Positions 5,152-6,036 of a stretch of DNA of 6,036 nt are shown here, in pieces; position 1 is the first letter of the stretch, and every line of letters begins with the position of its first letter. Source of the DNA: Candidatus Apopatocola equi. GTDB taxonomy: Bacteria; Bacillota; Clostridia; Oscillospirales; Oscillospiraceae. The notes under the pieces were generated by a model. That model saw nothing but the letters and a program-made list of their open reading frames with translations, ran no database searches and was not told the origin of the DNA. The position numbers were made by a program, and so were the translations under genes. Location: assembly GCA_018065965.1 (NCBI GenBank), contig JAGHSH010000189.1, positions 1 to 6,036 on the forward strand. Direction: 5' to 3'.

Positions 5152-6036
5152 ATGATTCAGGAAAAGTACATCAGCTGGGGCAACTACGGTTCGCCCATCC
5201 GTGAGCTCTCCGCCTATGCCGCACGGCGTGCCAAGGAGATCGGCGCCGAGAATGTTTACGATTTCACGCTGGGTGCTCCCAGCGCCGAGCCTCCCAAAAA
5301 GGTACTGGATACCTTCCGGCGGCTGCAGGAGGAGCTGACGCCCACCCAGCTCTTCACCTACGCTCCCTCTCCCGGCATGGAATCCACCCGGGAGCGCGTG
5401 GCGCAGTACCTCCGCGACAGCTTTGGCATCCCCTATGCCAAGGAGGATGTGTGCATGACCCATGGTGCGGCGGGTGCTCTGTCCATGGCCGTGGCAGCGC
5501 TGGTAAGCCCCGGTGAGGAGGTTCTGACCACCGCCCCCTGCTACACGGAATATCACGTGTACGTGGAGCACGCAGGCGGCAAGATGAATGTGGCGCCCTG
5601 CCTGCCCGATACCTTCCAGTTCGATGCGGAGGGCTTTGAAAAGGCACTGACGCCCAAAACCGTGCTGGTGATCCTCAACTCCCCCAACAACCCCTCCGGC
5701 GCTGTGCTGAGCCGGGAGAGCATTGAGGCGCTCTCTGCTCTTCTGCACCGCAAGAGTGCGGAATACGGTCATCCCATCTACATTCTGGCCGATGAGCCCT
5801 ACCGGGAGCTGGTCTACGGCGGCGTGGAGGTGCCCTTCATCCCCGCGTTCTATGAGAACACGGTCTATGCCTACTCTTTCAGCAAGTCCATGTCTCTGCC
5901 CGGCTGCCGCATCGGCTTTGTGGCCGTGTCTCCCCGGATGGAGAACCACAAAAACGTCCGCGCCGCCATCATCGGCGCTGTCCGCGCCATGGGCTTTTTC
6001 TGCCTGCCCCCGATCTTCCAGCTGCTGGTGGAGGAG
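5152..6036 (+). CDS. PLP-dependent aminotransferase, class I/II, C-terminus cut by window edge
   Basis: This is a fold-type I pyridoxal-phosphate enzyme that moves amino groups between amino acids and 2-oxoacids in the cytoplasm. 295 codons are visible and open to the right edge; relatives usually have about 390-400 residues, so roughly a quarter is missing. Seen: an N-terminal segment with FTLGAPSAEPP (38-48), a TYAPSPG-like substrate-loop segment (69-75), the cofactor phosphate-binding stretch HGAAGAL (104-110), ILNSPNNPSG (174-183) with the Asn-Pro that contacts PLP, ADEPYREL (213-220) with D214 for the pyridine nitrogen and Y217, and the Schiff-base lysine K245 in YSFSKSMSLPGCRIGF, with R253 for phosphate. 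All catalytic residues in view are present. Position just behind DAHP synthase makes an aromatic or aspartate aminotransferase tempting, but substrate specificity in this family is poorly predicted from sequence, so no symbol is given. Confidence 0.94.
   Translation, partial: MIQEKYISWGNYGSPIRELSAYAARRAKEIGAENVYDFTLGAPSAEPPKKVLDTFRRLQEELTPTQLFTYAPSPGMESTRERVAQYLRDSFGIPYAKEDVCMTHGAAGALSMAVAALVSPGEEVLTTAPCYTEYHVYVEHAGGKMNVAPCLPDTFQFDAEGFEKALTPKTVLVILNSPNNPSGAVLSRESIEALSALLHRKSAEYGHPIYILADEPYRELVYGGVEVPFIPAFYENTVYAYSFSKSMSLPGCRIGFVAVSPRMENHKNVRAAIIGAVRAMGFFCLPPIFQLLVEE

Noticed and set aside
4987..5949. A 320-codon minus-strand open frame
   Set aside because: It is antisense to the aminotransferase and the end of the DAHP synthase gene; His/Gly-rich, with no motif.
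1..6036. Mobile element, CRISPR array, tRNA, rRNA or novel defence system
   Set aside because: I found no repeat arrays, transposase or integrase motifs, cloverleaf-like sequences or clustered unknown genes; all gene-sized stretches are explained by housekeeping families.

Overview
The window looks like chromosomal housekeeping DNA from a GC-rich, anaerobic-type Clostridia, probably of the Oscillospiraceae/Ruminococcaceae kind. This rests on three things: the gene order (a SpoU-family rRNA methyltransferase, then dprA, then topA, is a familiar Firmicutes arrangement), strong GGAGG-type ribosome binding sites, and protein similarity as I recall it. I could run no database search, so the taxonomic call is inference.

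Layout. On the minus strand, reading right to left from about 3990, lie three closely packed genes. They are a SpoU/TrmH-family RNA 2'-O-methyltransferase (3924-3166), dprA (about 3150 or 3159 down to 1949) and topA (1941 to the left edge, still open). Each downstream ribosome binding site lies in or against the end of the gene before it, so they look like one translationally coupled operon. A 203-bp AT-rich divergent intergenic region (3925-4127) follows, carrying candidate promoters for both directions and a perfect 8-bp inverted repeat. On the plus strand are a type Ib DAHP synthase (4128-5108), the first step of the shikimate pathway, and after 43 bp a fold-type I PLP aminotransferase (5152 to the right edge, still open).

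How the genes fit together. The minus operon concerns nucleic-acid maintenance: RNA modification, loading of RecA onto incoming single-stranded DNA, and relaxation of negative supercoils. The plus pair suggests amino-acid metabolism, with aromatic synthesis plausible. The aminotransferase substrate cannot be read from sequence.

The most notable observation is that dprA is not a single reading frame here. The Rossmann core ends in one frame, and an evident winged-helix C-terminal domain follows in another, joined through a linker with two short G runs on the plus strand. Adding one base would restore a protein of about 400 residues. The dprA start is also odd: the well-placed ribosome binding site points to a CTG codon rather than the TTG. 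I see no phage, transposon, CRISPR, tRNA or rRNA, and nothing that supports a previously undescribed system.
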